A stretch of 64,000 bases of DNA, taken from NCBI GenBank assembly GCA_041687675.1, contig JAWLBM010000001.1, positions 62,001-126,000 of the forward strand, written 5' to 3'. Under the pieces are notes generated by a model. The model had not been told where the DNA came from, did no database searches, and saw only the letters and a program-made list of their open reading frames with translations. Both the position numbers and the translations under genes were made by a program. This stretch comes from JAWLBM01 sp041687675. Its GTDB lineage: Bacteria > Pseudomonadota > Alphaproteobacteria > Rhizobiales > Pleomorphomonadaceae. Positions 16,003-24,497 of the stretch are shown here, in pieces (the stretch's first letter is position 1; each line of letters opens with the position of its first letter).

Positions 16003-17064
16003 ATGCGCGCCGAAGACCTCCTCTGCCTCGACCGCTGCGGTCTCTACTGCCCGCCGGGCGGCTTCCACCTCGACCCGGTGCGGCCGGCCCCGCGCGCGGT
16101 GATCACCCACGGCCACTCGGACCACGCCCGGGCCGGCCACGGCGCCGTGCTGGCGACCCCAGAGACGCTGTCGATCATGGCGCTGCGCTACGGGGCGGAC
16201 TTCGCCGGGGCCCGCCAGCCCGCCGAATACGGCGAGACGGTCCGGATCGGCGAGGTGGACGTGACGCTCGTCCCCGCCGGCCACGTGCTCGGGTCGGCGC
16301 AGGTGCTGATCGAGTGGCGCGGGTACCGGCTGGTCGTCTCCGGCGACTACAAGCGCCAGGCGGACCCCACCTGCGCGCCCTTCGAACCCGTGCGCTGCGA
16401 CGCCTTCGTCACCGAGGCGACCTTCGCGCTGCCGGTGTTCCGCCATCCCTCCGCACGGGGGGAGGTGGAGAAGCTGCTCGCCTCCCGGGACCTCTTCCCC
16501 GAGCGCGCCCATCTCGTCGGCGCCTACAGCCTCGGCAAGGCGCAGCGGATGATCCGGCTCCTGCGCGAGGCCGGCTGCGACGAGCCGATCCTGATCCACG
16601 GCGCCCTCGACAAGCTCTGCCGCTTCTACGAGCGCCAGGGCGTCGGCCTCGGGCCGCTGGAACCGGTGGCCGGGCGGGCGAAGGGCGACCTCAAGGGGCG
16701 GATCGTGGTCTGCCCGCCGTCGGCCACCGCCGACCTCTGGGCGCGGCGCTTCCCCGATCCGGTCACCGCCTTCGCCTCCGGCTGGATGCGGGTGCGCGCC
16801 CGCGCCCGCCAGCGCGGGGCGGAACTGCCGCTGGTCGTCTCCGACCACGCCGACTGGGACGACCTCTGCGAGACGATCCTCGACACCGAGGCCGAGGAGA
16901 TCTGGGTCACCCACGGCCAGGAGGACGCGCTCGTCCACTGGTGCGGGTCGAACGGCATCGCCGCCCGGCCGCTCAACATGATCGGCTACGGCGACGAGGG
17001 CGAGCCGGAGGAGGCCGCGCCGGCTGCGGCCGCGGTCGACCGGACCGAGCCGGGCCCGTCATGA
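16003..17064 (+). CDS. Ligase-associated DNA exonuclease (metallo-beta-lactamase/beta-CASP fold)
   Basis: The start at 16003 (MRAEDLLCLDRCGLYCPPGG) matches where this family begins and gives 353 residues. The zinc motif THGHSDHARAGH, the downstream GHVLGSAQ and VSGDYK motifs, and late VSDHADW and THG motifs are the MBL/beta-CASP set found in nucleases of the Artemis/SNM1 type. It overlaps the DNA ligase ATG by 4 bases, the standard exonuclease-ligase pairing thought to process and seal DNA ends. In-frame sequence before 16003 overlaps the dcd promoter and was excluded. Confidence 0.91.
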   Translation: MRAEDLLCLDRCGLYCPPGGFHLDPVRPAPRAVITHGHSDHARAGHGAVLATPETLSIMALRYGADFAGARQPAEYGETVRIGEVDVTLVPAGHVLGSAQVLIEWRGYRLVVSGDYKRQADPTCAPFEPVRCDAFVTEATFALPVFRHPSARGEVEKLLASRDLFPERAHLVGAYSLGKAQRMIRLLREAGCDEPILIHGALDKLCRFYERQGVGLGPLEPVAGRAKGDLKGRIVVCPPSATADLWARRFPDPVTAFASGWMRVRARARQRGAELPLVVSDHADWDDLCETILDTEAEEIWVTHGQEDALVHWCGSNGIAARPLNMIGYGDEGEPEEAAPAAAAVDRTEPGPS

Positions 17065-18701
17065 ACCGCTTCGCCGAACTCCTCGACCGGCTCGCCTTCG
17101 AGCCCGGCCGCAACAACAAGATCGCGCTGGTCGAGGACTATCTCCGATCCGAGAAGGACCCCGACCGCGGCTGGGCGCTCGCCGCCCTCACCGGCGGCCT
17201 CGACCTTCCCAACGCCAAGCCGGGCCTGATCCGCGCGCTGGCGGCCGAGCGCACCGACCCGGTGCTCTTCGCGCTCTCCTACGACTATGTCGGCGACCTC
17301 TCCGAGACGGTCGCGCTGATGTGGCCGGCGCCGGCGGTCCGGCCGAACCAGCCGCCGCCCGGCCTCGCCGAGGTGGTGGAGACGCTCCGCTCCGCCGGCC
17401 GCTCCGAGATCCCCGGCCTTCTCGCCCGCTGGCTCGACCTCCTCGACGAGAGCGGCCGCTTCGCCCTCCTGAAGCTCATCACCGGGGCGCTCCGGATCGG
17501 CGTCTCGGCGCGGCTCGCCAAGACGGCGCTCGCCCGGATCGGCGGCCGGGAGGCGGACGAGGTGGAGGAGGTCTGGCACGGGCTGGAGCCGCCCTACGCC
17601 TCGCTGTTCGCCTGGCTGGAGGGCCGCGCCGGCCGGCCCGAGGCCGCGGACGCCGCGCCCTTCCGCACGCCGATGCTGGCCCACCCGCTGGAGGACCGCG
17701 ACACCGAGGTCCAGGACCCCGCGGACTTCCTGGCCGAATGGAAGTGGGACGGCATCCGCGTCCAGGCGGCGGCGGGCACCATGTCCGACGGCCGCCACGT
17801 GCGGCGACTGTTCTCGCGCTCCGGCGACGACATCTCCGCCGCCTTTCCGGACGTCGTCGAGCGGCTCGCCTTCGAGGGGGCGATCGACGGCGAACTGCTG
17901 ATCGTGATCGACGGCCGCGTGCAGCCCTTCTCCACGCTGCAGCAGCGGCTCAACCGGAAGACGGTGACGCTGAAGCTCCTCGCCGGAATGCCCGCGGCGA
18001 TCCGCGCCTACGACCTCCTCGCCGAGGGCGGGGAGGACCTCCGGCCGCTGCCCTTCCTCGCGCGCCGCGCCCGGCTCGAGGCCTTCGTCGCCCGGCTCGG
18101 CGAGCCGCGGATCGACCTGTCGCCGATGGTGCCGTTCGGGAGCTGGCAGGACCTCGCGGCGGCGCGCGCCGACCCGGCCTCGCACGGGGCGGGCGACGAC
18201 GCGGAGGCGGTCGAGGGCCTGATGATCAAGCGGGCGGCGGCGCCCTACCTGCCCGGCCGGGTGCGCGGCGAGTGGTTCAAGTGGAAACGCGACCCCTTCG
18301 AGGTGGACGCGGTGCTGATGTACGCCCAGCGCGGCCACGGCAAGCGCTCGTCCTTCTACTCCGACTACACCTTCGGGGTCTGGCGCGACGGCGAGGGCGG
18401 GCGCGAGCTGGTGCCCGTCGGCAAGGCCTACTTCGGCTTCACCGACGAGGAGCTGAAGGAGATCGACCGCTTCGTGCGGAACCACACCGTGAACCGCTTC
18501 GGACCGGTTCGGGAAGTGGTGCACAGCGAGAACGAGGGGCTCGTGATGCAGGTGGCCTTCGAGGGACTGAACCGGTCGACGCGGCACAAGTCGGGGATCG
18601 CGATGCGGTTTCCCCGCATCGCGCGCCTGCGCTGGGACAAGAGGCCGGCCGACGCCGACCGGATCGACAGCCTGATGGCCCTCCTGCCGGCGGAGGGCTG
18701 A
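17061..18701 (+). CDS. ATP-dependent DNA ligase
   Basis: This 546-residue ligase has an N-terminal alpha-helical DNA-binding domain (residues 1-200). The nucleotidyltransferase core follows with adenylated Lys228 in EWKWDGIRVQ, motif III-like FEGAIDGELL, motif IV EGLMIKR and motif V GEWFKWKR. An OB-fold finishes the protein. It is coupled to the exonuclease gene. It is distinct from the NAD-dependent housekeeping LigA and from the Ku/LigD end-joining enzyme, and is probably a repair ligase. Neither an Lhr-type helicase nor the phosphoesterase often linked to this pair is present here. Confidence 0.93.
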   Translation: MNRFAELLDRLAFEPGRNNKIALVEDYLRSEKDPDRGWALAALTGGLDLPNAKPGLIRALAAERTDPVLFALSYDYVGDLSETVALMWPAPAVRPNQPPPGLAEVVETLRSAGRSEIPGLLARWLDLLDESGRFALLKLITGALRIGVSARLAKTALARIGGREADEVEEVWHGLEPPYASLFAWLEGRAGRPEAADAAPFRTPMLAHPLEDRDTEVQDPADFLAEWKWDGIRVQAAAGTMSDGRHVRRLFSRSGDDISAAFPDVVERLAFEGAIDGELLIVIDGRVQPFSTLQQRLNRKTVTLKLLAGMPAAIRAYDLLAEGGEDLRPLPFLARRARLEAFVARLGEPRIDLSPMVPFGSWQDLAAARADPASHGAGDDAEAVEGLMIKRAAAPYLPGRVRGEWFKWKRDPFEVDAVLMYAQRGHGKRSSFYSDYTFGVWRDGEGGRELVPVGKAYFGFTDEELKEIDRFVRNHTVNRFGPVREVVHSENEGLVMQVAFEGLNRSTRHKSGIAMRFPRIARLRWDKRPADADRIDSLMALLPAEG

Positions 18702-18704
18702 GGC

Positions 18705-19550
18705 TCAGCCGGGGGCCGTCGCAGCCGCCGGGGCCGCCGCGTCGGCGGTCGCCGGCTCCACCGCCCTCAGGTAGAGGTGCCAGGTGGTGTGGCCGAGCAC
18801 TGGCAGCACCACGAGCAGCCCGACGAACATCGGCAGCGAGGCCACCAGCAGCGAGGCCGCGACGATCAGGCCCCAGCCGATCATCGGCACCGGGCTGGTC
18901 GCCACCGCCTTCACGCTGGTGATCATCGCGGTGATGAAGTCAACGTCGCGGTCGAGCAGCAGCGGGACCGAGACCACGGTGATCGAGAACACCAGCAGCG
19001 ACAGCGCCGCGCCGACCAGATGGCCGATGGCGAGGAACAGGAGGCCCTCCGGCGTGGTGAAGATCACCGTCACGAAGCCGGCGAAGCTCGCCGCCGGCGT
19101 CAGGCCCAGGAACAAGGCGAGCAGCAGGCGGATCTGGTACATCCAGATCAGGAAGACGAACAGCGTCGCGAAGGCCATCCAGGAGAGCTCCCGCCCCCGC
19201 TGGGCGAGGACGACGCCGAACACGCCCCCGAGCGACAGCGGCTCCTTCGCCGCGAGCCGGCGGCTCACCTCGTAGAGGCCGACGGCGACGAAGGGGCCGA
19301 TCAGCGCGAAGCCGGCCGCCAGCGGATAGGCGAACCAGGGCATCCCGAGGCGCGTCACCGAGCCGAGCACAAGCAGCCCGCCGAGCATGTAGAAGCCGCC
19401 GAACAGGAAGCCGTAGAGCGGCGCCCGGCGGAAGTCGTCGATGCCCGCCGCCAGCGCGGCGCGGATGTCGTCGGGCGTCACCGCCCGCACCCTCGGCATG
19501 GTCGTGGCTGGAGTCGCGGGGGCCACGCCCCCGCCCGTCACGTCGCTCAT
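18705..19550 (-). CDS. DUF2189 integral membrane protein
   Basis: This 281-residue multi-pass membrane protein has about six hydrophobic segments from residue 43 onwards. The GIDDFRRAPLYGFLFGGFY opening of the DUF2189 family is present, with a short Thr/Pro/Ala-rich cytoplasmic head and an Ala-rich tail. The function of the family is unknown. It is convergent with the ligase gene (4-base gap) and is followed upstream by 177 bases of non-coding sequence. Confidence 0.85.
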   Translation of the reverse strand: MSDVTGGGVAPATPATTMPRVRAVTPDDIRAALAAGIDDFRRAPLYGFLFGGFYMLGGLLVLGSVTRLGMPWFAYPLAAGFALIGPFVAVGLYEVSRRLAAKEPLSLGGVFGVVLAQRGRELSWMAFATLFVFLIWMYQIRLLLALFLGLTPAASFAGFVTVIFTTPEGLLFLAIGHLVGAALSLLVFSITVVSVPLLLDRDVDFITAMITSVKAVATSPVPMIGWGLIVAASLLVASLPMFVGLLVVLPVLGHTTWHLYLRAVEPATADAAAPAAATAPG

Positions 19551-19727
19551 GGCCGTTCCCTCCCGGTCATTGTCTCATGGCCGAACGGGACCCTCCGCCG
19601 ACGCCCGCTCCCCGCGGGCGCCGCCGCCGTCCAACCGGGCCCCTCCTCCCGGCGACGATCCCTTTCCCGGCGGACAGGGTGGCAGACCGGCGGGCGGGCC
19701 GCAATCCCGTCCGGGCGCGGTCGCCCG

Positions 19728-20897
19728 TCAGGGCTTCAGCACCACCTTGATGCAGCCGTCCTGCTTGTCCCGGAAGGTCTTGTACATCTCCGGGCCCTTC
19801 TCCAGCGGCACCGTGTGGGTGATGATGTAGGTGGGGTCGATCTCGCCGCGCTCGATGCGGGCGAGGAGGTCGTCGGTCCAGCGGTTCACGTGGGTCTGGC
19901 CGGACCGGATGGTGAGCCCCTTGTTCATCACCGCGCCCATCGGGATCTTGTCGAGGAGGCCACCGTAGACGCCGGCGATCGAGCAGATGCCGGCGGGCTG
20001 GCAGACGTAGAACATCTCCCGGAGCACGTGCGCACGGCCGGTCTCCGCCATCACCGCCTGCTTGACCCGGTCGTACATGGAATCGAGCGTCGCCGTGGCG
20101 TGCGCCTCCATCCCGACCGCGTCGATGCACTTCTCCGGCCCGCGCCCGCCGGTGAGGTCGTTCAGCCGCTCGATCACGCTCTCGCTGGAGATGTCGATGG
20201 TGATCGCGCCCTTGCCGCGGGCCATCGCGAGCCGCTCCGGCACCCGGTCTATCGCGACCACCTGCCGGGCGCCCATGATCAGCGCGGAGAGGATGGCGAA
20301 CTGGCCCACCGGGCCGCAGCCCCAGACCGCGACCGTGTCGGTCGGCTTGATCTCGCAGTGCGCCGCCGCCTGCCAGCCGGTCGGCAGGATGTCGGATAGG
20401 AACAGCACCGCCTCGTCGGAGAGCCCGTCCGGCACCTTCACCGGCCCGACGTCCGCCCAGGGGACGCGGACGTATTCCGCCTGGCCGCCGGCATAGCCGC
20501 CGGTGAGGTGGGTGTAGCCGTAGAGGCCCGCGCCGGTGTGTCCGAAGGCGGCATTGGCGAGGCCGGCGTTGCGGTTGGTCCGCTCGCAGACCGAGAAGTT
20601 GCCGGCCCGGCATTGCGGGCACTCGCCGCAGACGATTGTGAAGGGCACCACCACCCGGTCGCCGACCTTGAGCCGCTTCACCTCCCGGCCGGTCTCGACC
20701 ACCTCGCCCATGAACTCGTGGCCGACGATGTCGCCCGATTCCATGCCCGGAATGAAGCCGTCGTAGAGGTGGAGGTCGGAGCCGCAGATGGCGCAGCTGG
20801 AGACCTTCACGATCACGTCCTTGTGATCCTCGATGGTGGGATCGGGGACGGTGTCGCAGCGGATGTCCTGTTTGCCGTGATAGCGCAGCGCTCGCAT
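19728..20897 (-). CDS. Zinc-dependent alcohol dehydrogenase (threonine/formaldehyde dehydrogenase-like)
   Basis: This medium-chain dehydrogenase has 389 residues from ATG 20897. The catalytic zinc ligands are in CAICGSDLH and GHEFMGEV. The structural zinc loop CGECPQCRAGNFSVC has four cysteines. The Rossmann motif is WGCGPVGQFA. The overall layout matches the glutathione-independent formaldehyde/threonine dehydrogenase branch. The substrate is not determinable. The divergent start faces the DUF892 gene across 121 bases, so both may share a stress-responsive promoter region. Confidence 0.9.
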   Translation of the reverse strand: MRALRYHGKQDIRCDTVPDPTIEDHKDVIVKVSSCAICGSDLHLYDGFIPGMESGDIVGHEFMGEVVETGREVKRLKVGDRVVVPFTIVCGECPQCRAGNFSVCERTNRNAGLANAAFGHTGAGLYGYTHLTGGYAGGQAEYVRVPWADVGPVKVPDGLSDEAVLFLSDILPTGWQAAAHCEIKPTDTVAVWGCGPVGQFAILSALIMGARQVVAIDRVPERLAMARGKGAITIDISSESVIERLNDLTGGRGPEKCIDAVGMEAHATATLDSMYDRVKQAVMAETGRAHVLREMFYVCQPAGICSIAGVYGGLLDKIPMGAVMNKGLTIRSGQTHVNRWTDDLLARIERGEIDPTYIITHTVPLEKGPEMYKTFRDKQDGCIKVVLKP

Positions 20898-21018
20898 GGG
20901 CGGGGTCCTTCTCCGGGGGCCGATGCGCGGCGCAACAGGCGCGGGCCGGCGAAAGTTCCGGCGGAACCCCCGCGGCACCGCCGGGGTTCGGCCCTCCCAA
21001 CGCCAAGGAGACGACGCC

Positions 21019-21549
21019 ATGAGCTCGACGACGCCCTCGCATGACCACGCCGCCCGCGACACCTTCGTCGCCGGCCTCAAGGACGCCCATGCCCTGGAGA
21101 ACCAGGCGCTTTCGATCATGAAGCCGCAGATCGACAGGCTGGAGCACTACCCCGAGGTGGTCGAGCGGCTCCGCCGGCACGTCACCGAGACCGAGGGGCA
21201 GATCGCCCGGCTCGACCGCATCCTCTCCGAACTCGGCGAGCAGCATTCGACCTTCAAGGACACCGGCGGCCGCATGATGGGCGGTATGGCGGCGATGGGC
21301 CACGCCGCGGCCAGCGACGAGGTGATCAAGAACGGCCTCGCCGACTATGCCTTCGAGAACTACGAGGTGGCCTCCTACCGCTCGCTGATCACCCTCGCCG
21401 AGATGGTCGGCCTCTCCGACGCCCGGGTCGAGCTCGAGGCCTCGCTGAAGGAGGAGGAGGACATGGCGCGGTGGATCGGCGACCACCTCGAGGAGATCAC
21501 CCGCCGCTATGTCGCCCTGCGCGACAGCGGAGCCACGGCCAAGCACTGA
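21019..21549 (+). CDS. DUF892 (YciE/YciF-like) ferritin-fold protein
   Basis: The ATG at 21019 follows a strong AAGGAG ribosome site and gives 176 residues. Four-helix ferritin-like features are visible: DAHALENQALSIM, HVTETEGQIARLD, FENYEVASYRSLI and KEEEDMARW carry the Glu/His residues that form the di-iron site in YciF-type proteins. Members are induced by stress in many bacteria. A role in iron or oxidant handling is inferred from the fold. Confidence 0.88.
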   Translation: MSSTTPSHDHAARDTFVAGLKDAHALENQALSIMKPQIDRLEHYPEVVERLRRHVTETEGQIARLDRILSELGEQHSTFKDTGGRMMGGMAAMGHAAASDEVIKNGLADYAFENYEVASYRSLITLAEMVGLSDARVELEASLKEEEDMARWIGDHLEEITRRYVALRDSGATAKH

Positions 21550-21625
21550 CCCCTGCAAGCGGGTCCGGTCGGCGACGGGCCGCTCCGGGTCCGCGGGCAG
21601 CCCGAAAAGGAGACGGTGAGCCGGC

Positions 21626-23212
21626 TCAGGAGCCTGCCAGCCGCCTGGCGAGGCCGAAGCCCGAGCCGGCGCCGGTGCCGGCGCCCGGCCAGGTCGGCGC
21701 GCCGACGAGGTGGAGCCCCTTCACCGGGGTGTTCCAGCGCGACCAGCCGGCGACCGGCCGGAACAGGAAGTTCTGGTCGAGGTGGTGGCTGCCGGAGAGA
21801 TTGTCGCCGCCGATGAGGTTCGGGTTCTCGCGCTCGAGGTCGAGCGGCGAGAACACCGAGCGGCCGAGGATCCTCGCCCTGAGGCCGGGCGCGTAGCGCT
21901 CGACGAGGTCGACGACCCGCTCGGCGTAGGGCGCTTTCGCCGCGTCCCAGTCGCGGGCGTCGATGCTGCCGCCGGCGTCGCCGCGGATCTCGGCCGGCAG
22001 CACCCGGACCTGGACCCAGAGGACGTGCCGGCCCTCCGGCGCGCGGCTGCGGTCGATCGCCGTCGGCTGGCCGACGACCAGCACCGGCTCGGCCGGCAGC
22101 AGCCCCGCCATCGCCTCGGCATAGGCGCGGGACATCATCTGGAAGTCGGGGGCGAGGTGGACGTAGGCGAAGCGCTGCAGGGCCTCGCCGGCGGCCCAGT
22201 CGGGCAGGCCGTCGAGGGCGAGGTGCACCATCATGGTGCCGGGACCCGCCCGGAAGCGCTCGATGCGGGCGTCGTAGTCGGCGCGGGCCGGGTCCTTCGC
22301 CAGAAGCCGGCCGAAGACGATCCGCGGGTGGGCGTTGGCGATCACCGCCTTCCGCGCCTCGATCCGCGCGCCGCCCGCGAGCACCACGCCGCTCGCCCGC
22401 CCGGCGGAGGTCTCGATCCGCTCGACCGCCTCGCCGGTGATCACCTCCCCGCCCGTCGCCTTCAGCAGCGACACCATCGAGCGGATGATCACGTCTGCGC
22501 CGCCCTTGCCGATCACCATGCCGAAGGCCTGGTTGGCCATCGACTCCAGGTAGGGGAACAGGGCGCCGCCGGCGACGTCGGGGGCGAAGTCGAGGTGCAT
22601 GCCCCAGGCACCCATCATCGCCTTCACCTCGGGGCTCTCGAAGCGGGCGTCGAGGAAGTCCCGCGGGGAGGCGAGGAGCAGGCGGGCGGTGTCGTACATC
22701 CATCGGCTGCCGCGGCTGCGCCAGGCCCGGAAGCCCACTTTCGCCGCAGCCCAGGACGGCATCGGCGCGCCGAGCAGGCCGAAGATGTGCGGCGCGTCGG
22801 CGCCGAACTCCGCGACCATCGCCCGCCAGGCGGCGGCGTCCTTCTCCGATATGGCGGCGATGCGCCCGGCGGTGGCGTCGATGTCGGTGGAGACGCCGAG
22901 CCAGCGACCGTCCGGGAAGGCGGTGGCGAAGCAGTCGGCGGCGGGCACGAACTCGAGGCCGTGCGTGGCGAGGTCCTTGCCATGGGCGGCATGAAAGCCG
23001 GAGCCGGCGAACATGGAGAGGTTCATCGCCGCCACGTCGTGGCGGAAGCCGGGCAGGGTAAGTTCGCGCGTCTTCACCGCTCCGCCGGGCTCGTCCTTGG
23101 CCTCGACCACGACGACGCTCCACCCTTTCGAGGCGAGGTGCACCGCCGCCGCGAGGCCGTTGTGCCCGGCGCCGACCACCACCGCATCCACGACTCGCCC
23201 GCCCTCGGCCAT
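21626..23212 (-). CDS. Phytoene-desaturase-like FAD-dependent oxidoreductase, copy 1
   Basis: This 528-residue flavoprotein begins with the dinucleotide-binding motif VVVGAGHNGLAAAVHLASKG and ends with the FAD-contacting LHLVGAPTWPGAGTGAG region. That is the architecture of CrtI/retinol-saturase-like oxidoreductases (COG1233). No carotenoid genes are nearby. It is clearly paralogous to the flavoprotein at 24498-26078; both contain an LPAEPxxxVGQPTAxDxSRAPEG block. It is divergent from the cyclase-family gene across 381 bases. The substrate is unknown. Confidence 0.88.
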   Translation of the reverse strand: MAEGGRVVDAVVVGAGHNGLAAAVHLASKGWSVVVVEAKDEPGGAVKTRELTLPGFRHDVAAMNLSMFAGSGFHAAHGKDLATHGLEFVPAADCFATAFPDGRWLGVSTDIDATAGRIAAISEKDAAAWRAMVAEFGADAPHIFGLLGAPMPSWAAAKVGFRAWRSRGSRWMYDTARLLLASPRDFLDARFESPEVKAMMGAWGMHLDFAPDVAGGALFPYLESMANQAFGMVIGKGGADVIIRSMVSLLKATGGEVITGEAVERIETSAGRASGVVLAGGARIEARKAVIANAHPRIVFGRLLAKDPARADYDARIERFRAGPGTMMVHLALDGLPDWAAGEALQRFAYVHLAPDFQMMSRAYAEAMAGLLPAEPVLVVGQPTAIDRSRAPEGRHVLWVQVRVLPAEIRGDAGGSIDARDWDAAKAPYAERVVDLVERYAPGLRARILGRSVFSPLDLERENPNLIGGDNLSGSHHLDQNFLFRPVAGWSRWNTPVKGLHLVGAPTWPGAGTGAGSGFGLARRLAGS

Positions 23213-23593
23213 GATCCCTCGTCCTCCCGGAGCGCCCGCCGACAGTTCCCGACTCCACTATTCTCAAATGCATAGATCATGTCCATAGACGAGCCCGGCC
23301 GGCTGCGGCGCGTCACCCCCGGACGGTTGCCGCGGACGGAACGCCACGCGTCTCGGGGCTGGACAAAAATCTCTTATCTGCAATGCCTTGAACCGTGAGC
23401 TAGGCGCCGTCGAGCCTGCCCGCGACCGGCCTGTCCCCGCGTCCCGGCGCACCGCCGGCGGATACTTGCGCTCCCATATTTCCCGGGTAGGATAGCCGAT
23501 GACCGCGGGTCGGCGACCGTCCGGAGGGAGGATCCCGGGCGGGCCATCCGGCAACCGGGCCGCGCCTCGCCAACTCAAGGGGGAACCCCGCCC
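23213..23593. other. Divergent intergenic region between flavoprotein 1 and the cyclase operon
   Basis: This 381-base stretch has no convincing gene. It is less GC-rich than its surroundings in two places (around 23260-23290 and 23360-23390). It contains CTAT-N10-ATAG with an ATGCAT core (23258-23275 region), a possible MarR-type operator. It must also hold the promoters for both flanking units. Confidence 0.5.
23466..23493 (+). promoter_or_regulatory. Candidate sigma70-type promoter of the cyclase-flavoprotein-MarR operon
   Basis: TTGCGC (23466-23471) and TAGGAT (23488-23493) are separated by 16 bases and lie about 100 bases before the cyclase ATG. Both hexamers are partial matches to the consensus. 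The call is by eye only. Confidence 0.3.
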
Positions 23594-24379
23594 ATGACCG
23601 ACAACGTCCTCGCCGGCCTCGCCTCGGCCCTTCTCAGCGGCAAGGTGAAGGTGGTCGACCTCACCGCCAACCTCGGCCCCGACACCCCGGTGCTCTACCT
23701 GCCGCCGCAATTCGGCAAGAACACGCCGAAGGTGAAGGTGCACGAGATCTCGCACTACGACGAGAACGGCCCCTTCTGGGCCTGGAACTGGCTGGAGCTC
23801 GGCGAGCACACCGGCACCCACTTCGACGCGCCGACGCACTGGATCACCGGCAAGGACTTCGCCGACGGCACCACCGACACCATCCCGCCGCAGCGCTTCG
23901 TCGGGCCGGTGAACGTGATCGACCGCTCGAAGGAGGCGGCCGCGGACCCGGACTACCTGCTCACCGTCGACAGCATCAAGGCGTGGGAGGCCGAGCACGG
24001 CGAGATCGAGGCCGGGTCCTGGGTGCTGCTGCGCACCGACTGGTACAAGCGCAACCATTCGACCGAGCTGTTCCTCAACGCCGACGAGAACGGCCCGCAT
24101 TCGCCCGGCCCGACGGCCGAGGCGATCGAGTACCTGCTCTCCAGGGACATCGTCGGCTGGGGCAACGAGTGCATCGGCACCGACGCCGGCTCGGCCGGCG
24201 GCATGAACCCGCCGTTCCCGGCCCACAACCTGATGCACAAGGCCAACAAGTACGGCCTCGCCAGCCTCTGCAACCTCGACCAGCTGCCGCCGAAGGGCGC
24301 GATCCTGATCGCCGCGCCGCTGAAGTTCGTCAAGGGCACCGGCTCGCCGATCCGGGCCCTTGCGCTGGTCGCCGGCTGA
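23594..24379 (+). CDS. Cyclase-family metal hydrolase (kynurenine formamidase / isatin hydrolase superfamily)
   Basis: This 261-residue product has the superfamily metal motif HTGTHFDAPTHW near residue 79. Members open cyclic amides or hydrolyse formamides, for example formylkynurenine or isatin. It heads an operon with flavoprotein 2 and a MarR regulator. Together with an indolepyruvate oxidoreductase pair 15 kb away, this makes an indole- or tryptophan-related substrate attractive. Sequence does not separate the specificities. Confidence 0.85.
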   Translation: MTDNVLAGLASALLSGKVKVVDLTANLGPDTPVLYLPPQFGKNTPKVKVHEISHYDENGPFWAWNWLELGEHTGTHFDAPTHWITGKDFADGTTDTIPPQRFVGPVNVIDRSKEAAADPDYLLTVDSIKAWEAEHGEIEAGSWVLLRTDWYKRNHSTELFLNADENGPHSPGPTAEAIEYLLSRDIVGWGNECIGTDAGSAGGMNPPFPAHNLMHKANKYGLASLCNLDQLPPKGAILIAAPLKFVKGTGSPIRALALVAG

Positions 24380-24497
24380 GCGCGGCCGGGGCGGAGGCAG
24401 GGCGGGCCGGCGCCCGCCGGCCTCCGCTCCGATCCCCCGAATCCGCCCCGCCCCGCAGAGGCGGCCACGCCACCAGGTCCCGGAGGTCCCGGCCGAG

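Noticed and set aside
19567..21558. 663-codon minus-strand frame over the alcohol dehydrogenase and DUF892 genes
   Set aside because: It is out of frame with the zinc-binding dehydrogenase and antisense to DUF892, and is composed of low-complexity Arg/Gly/His sequence.
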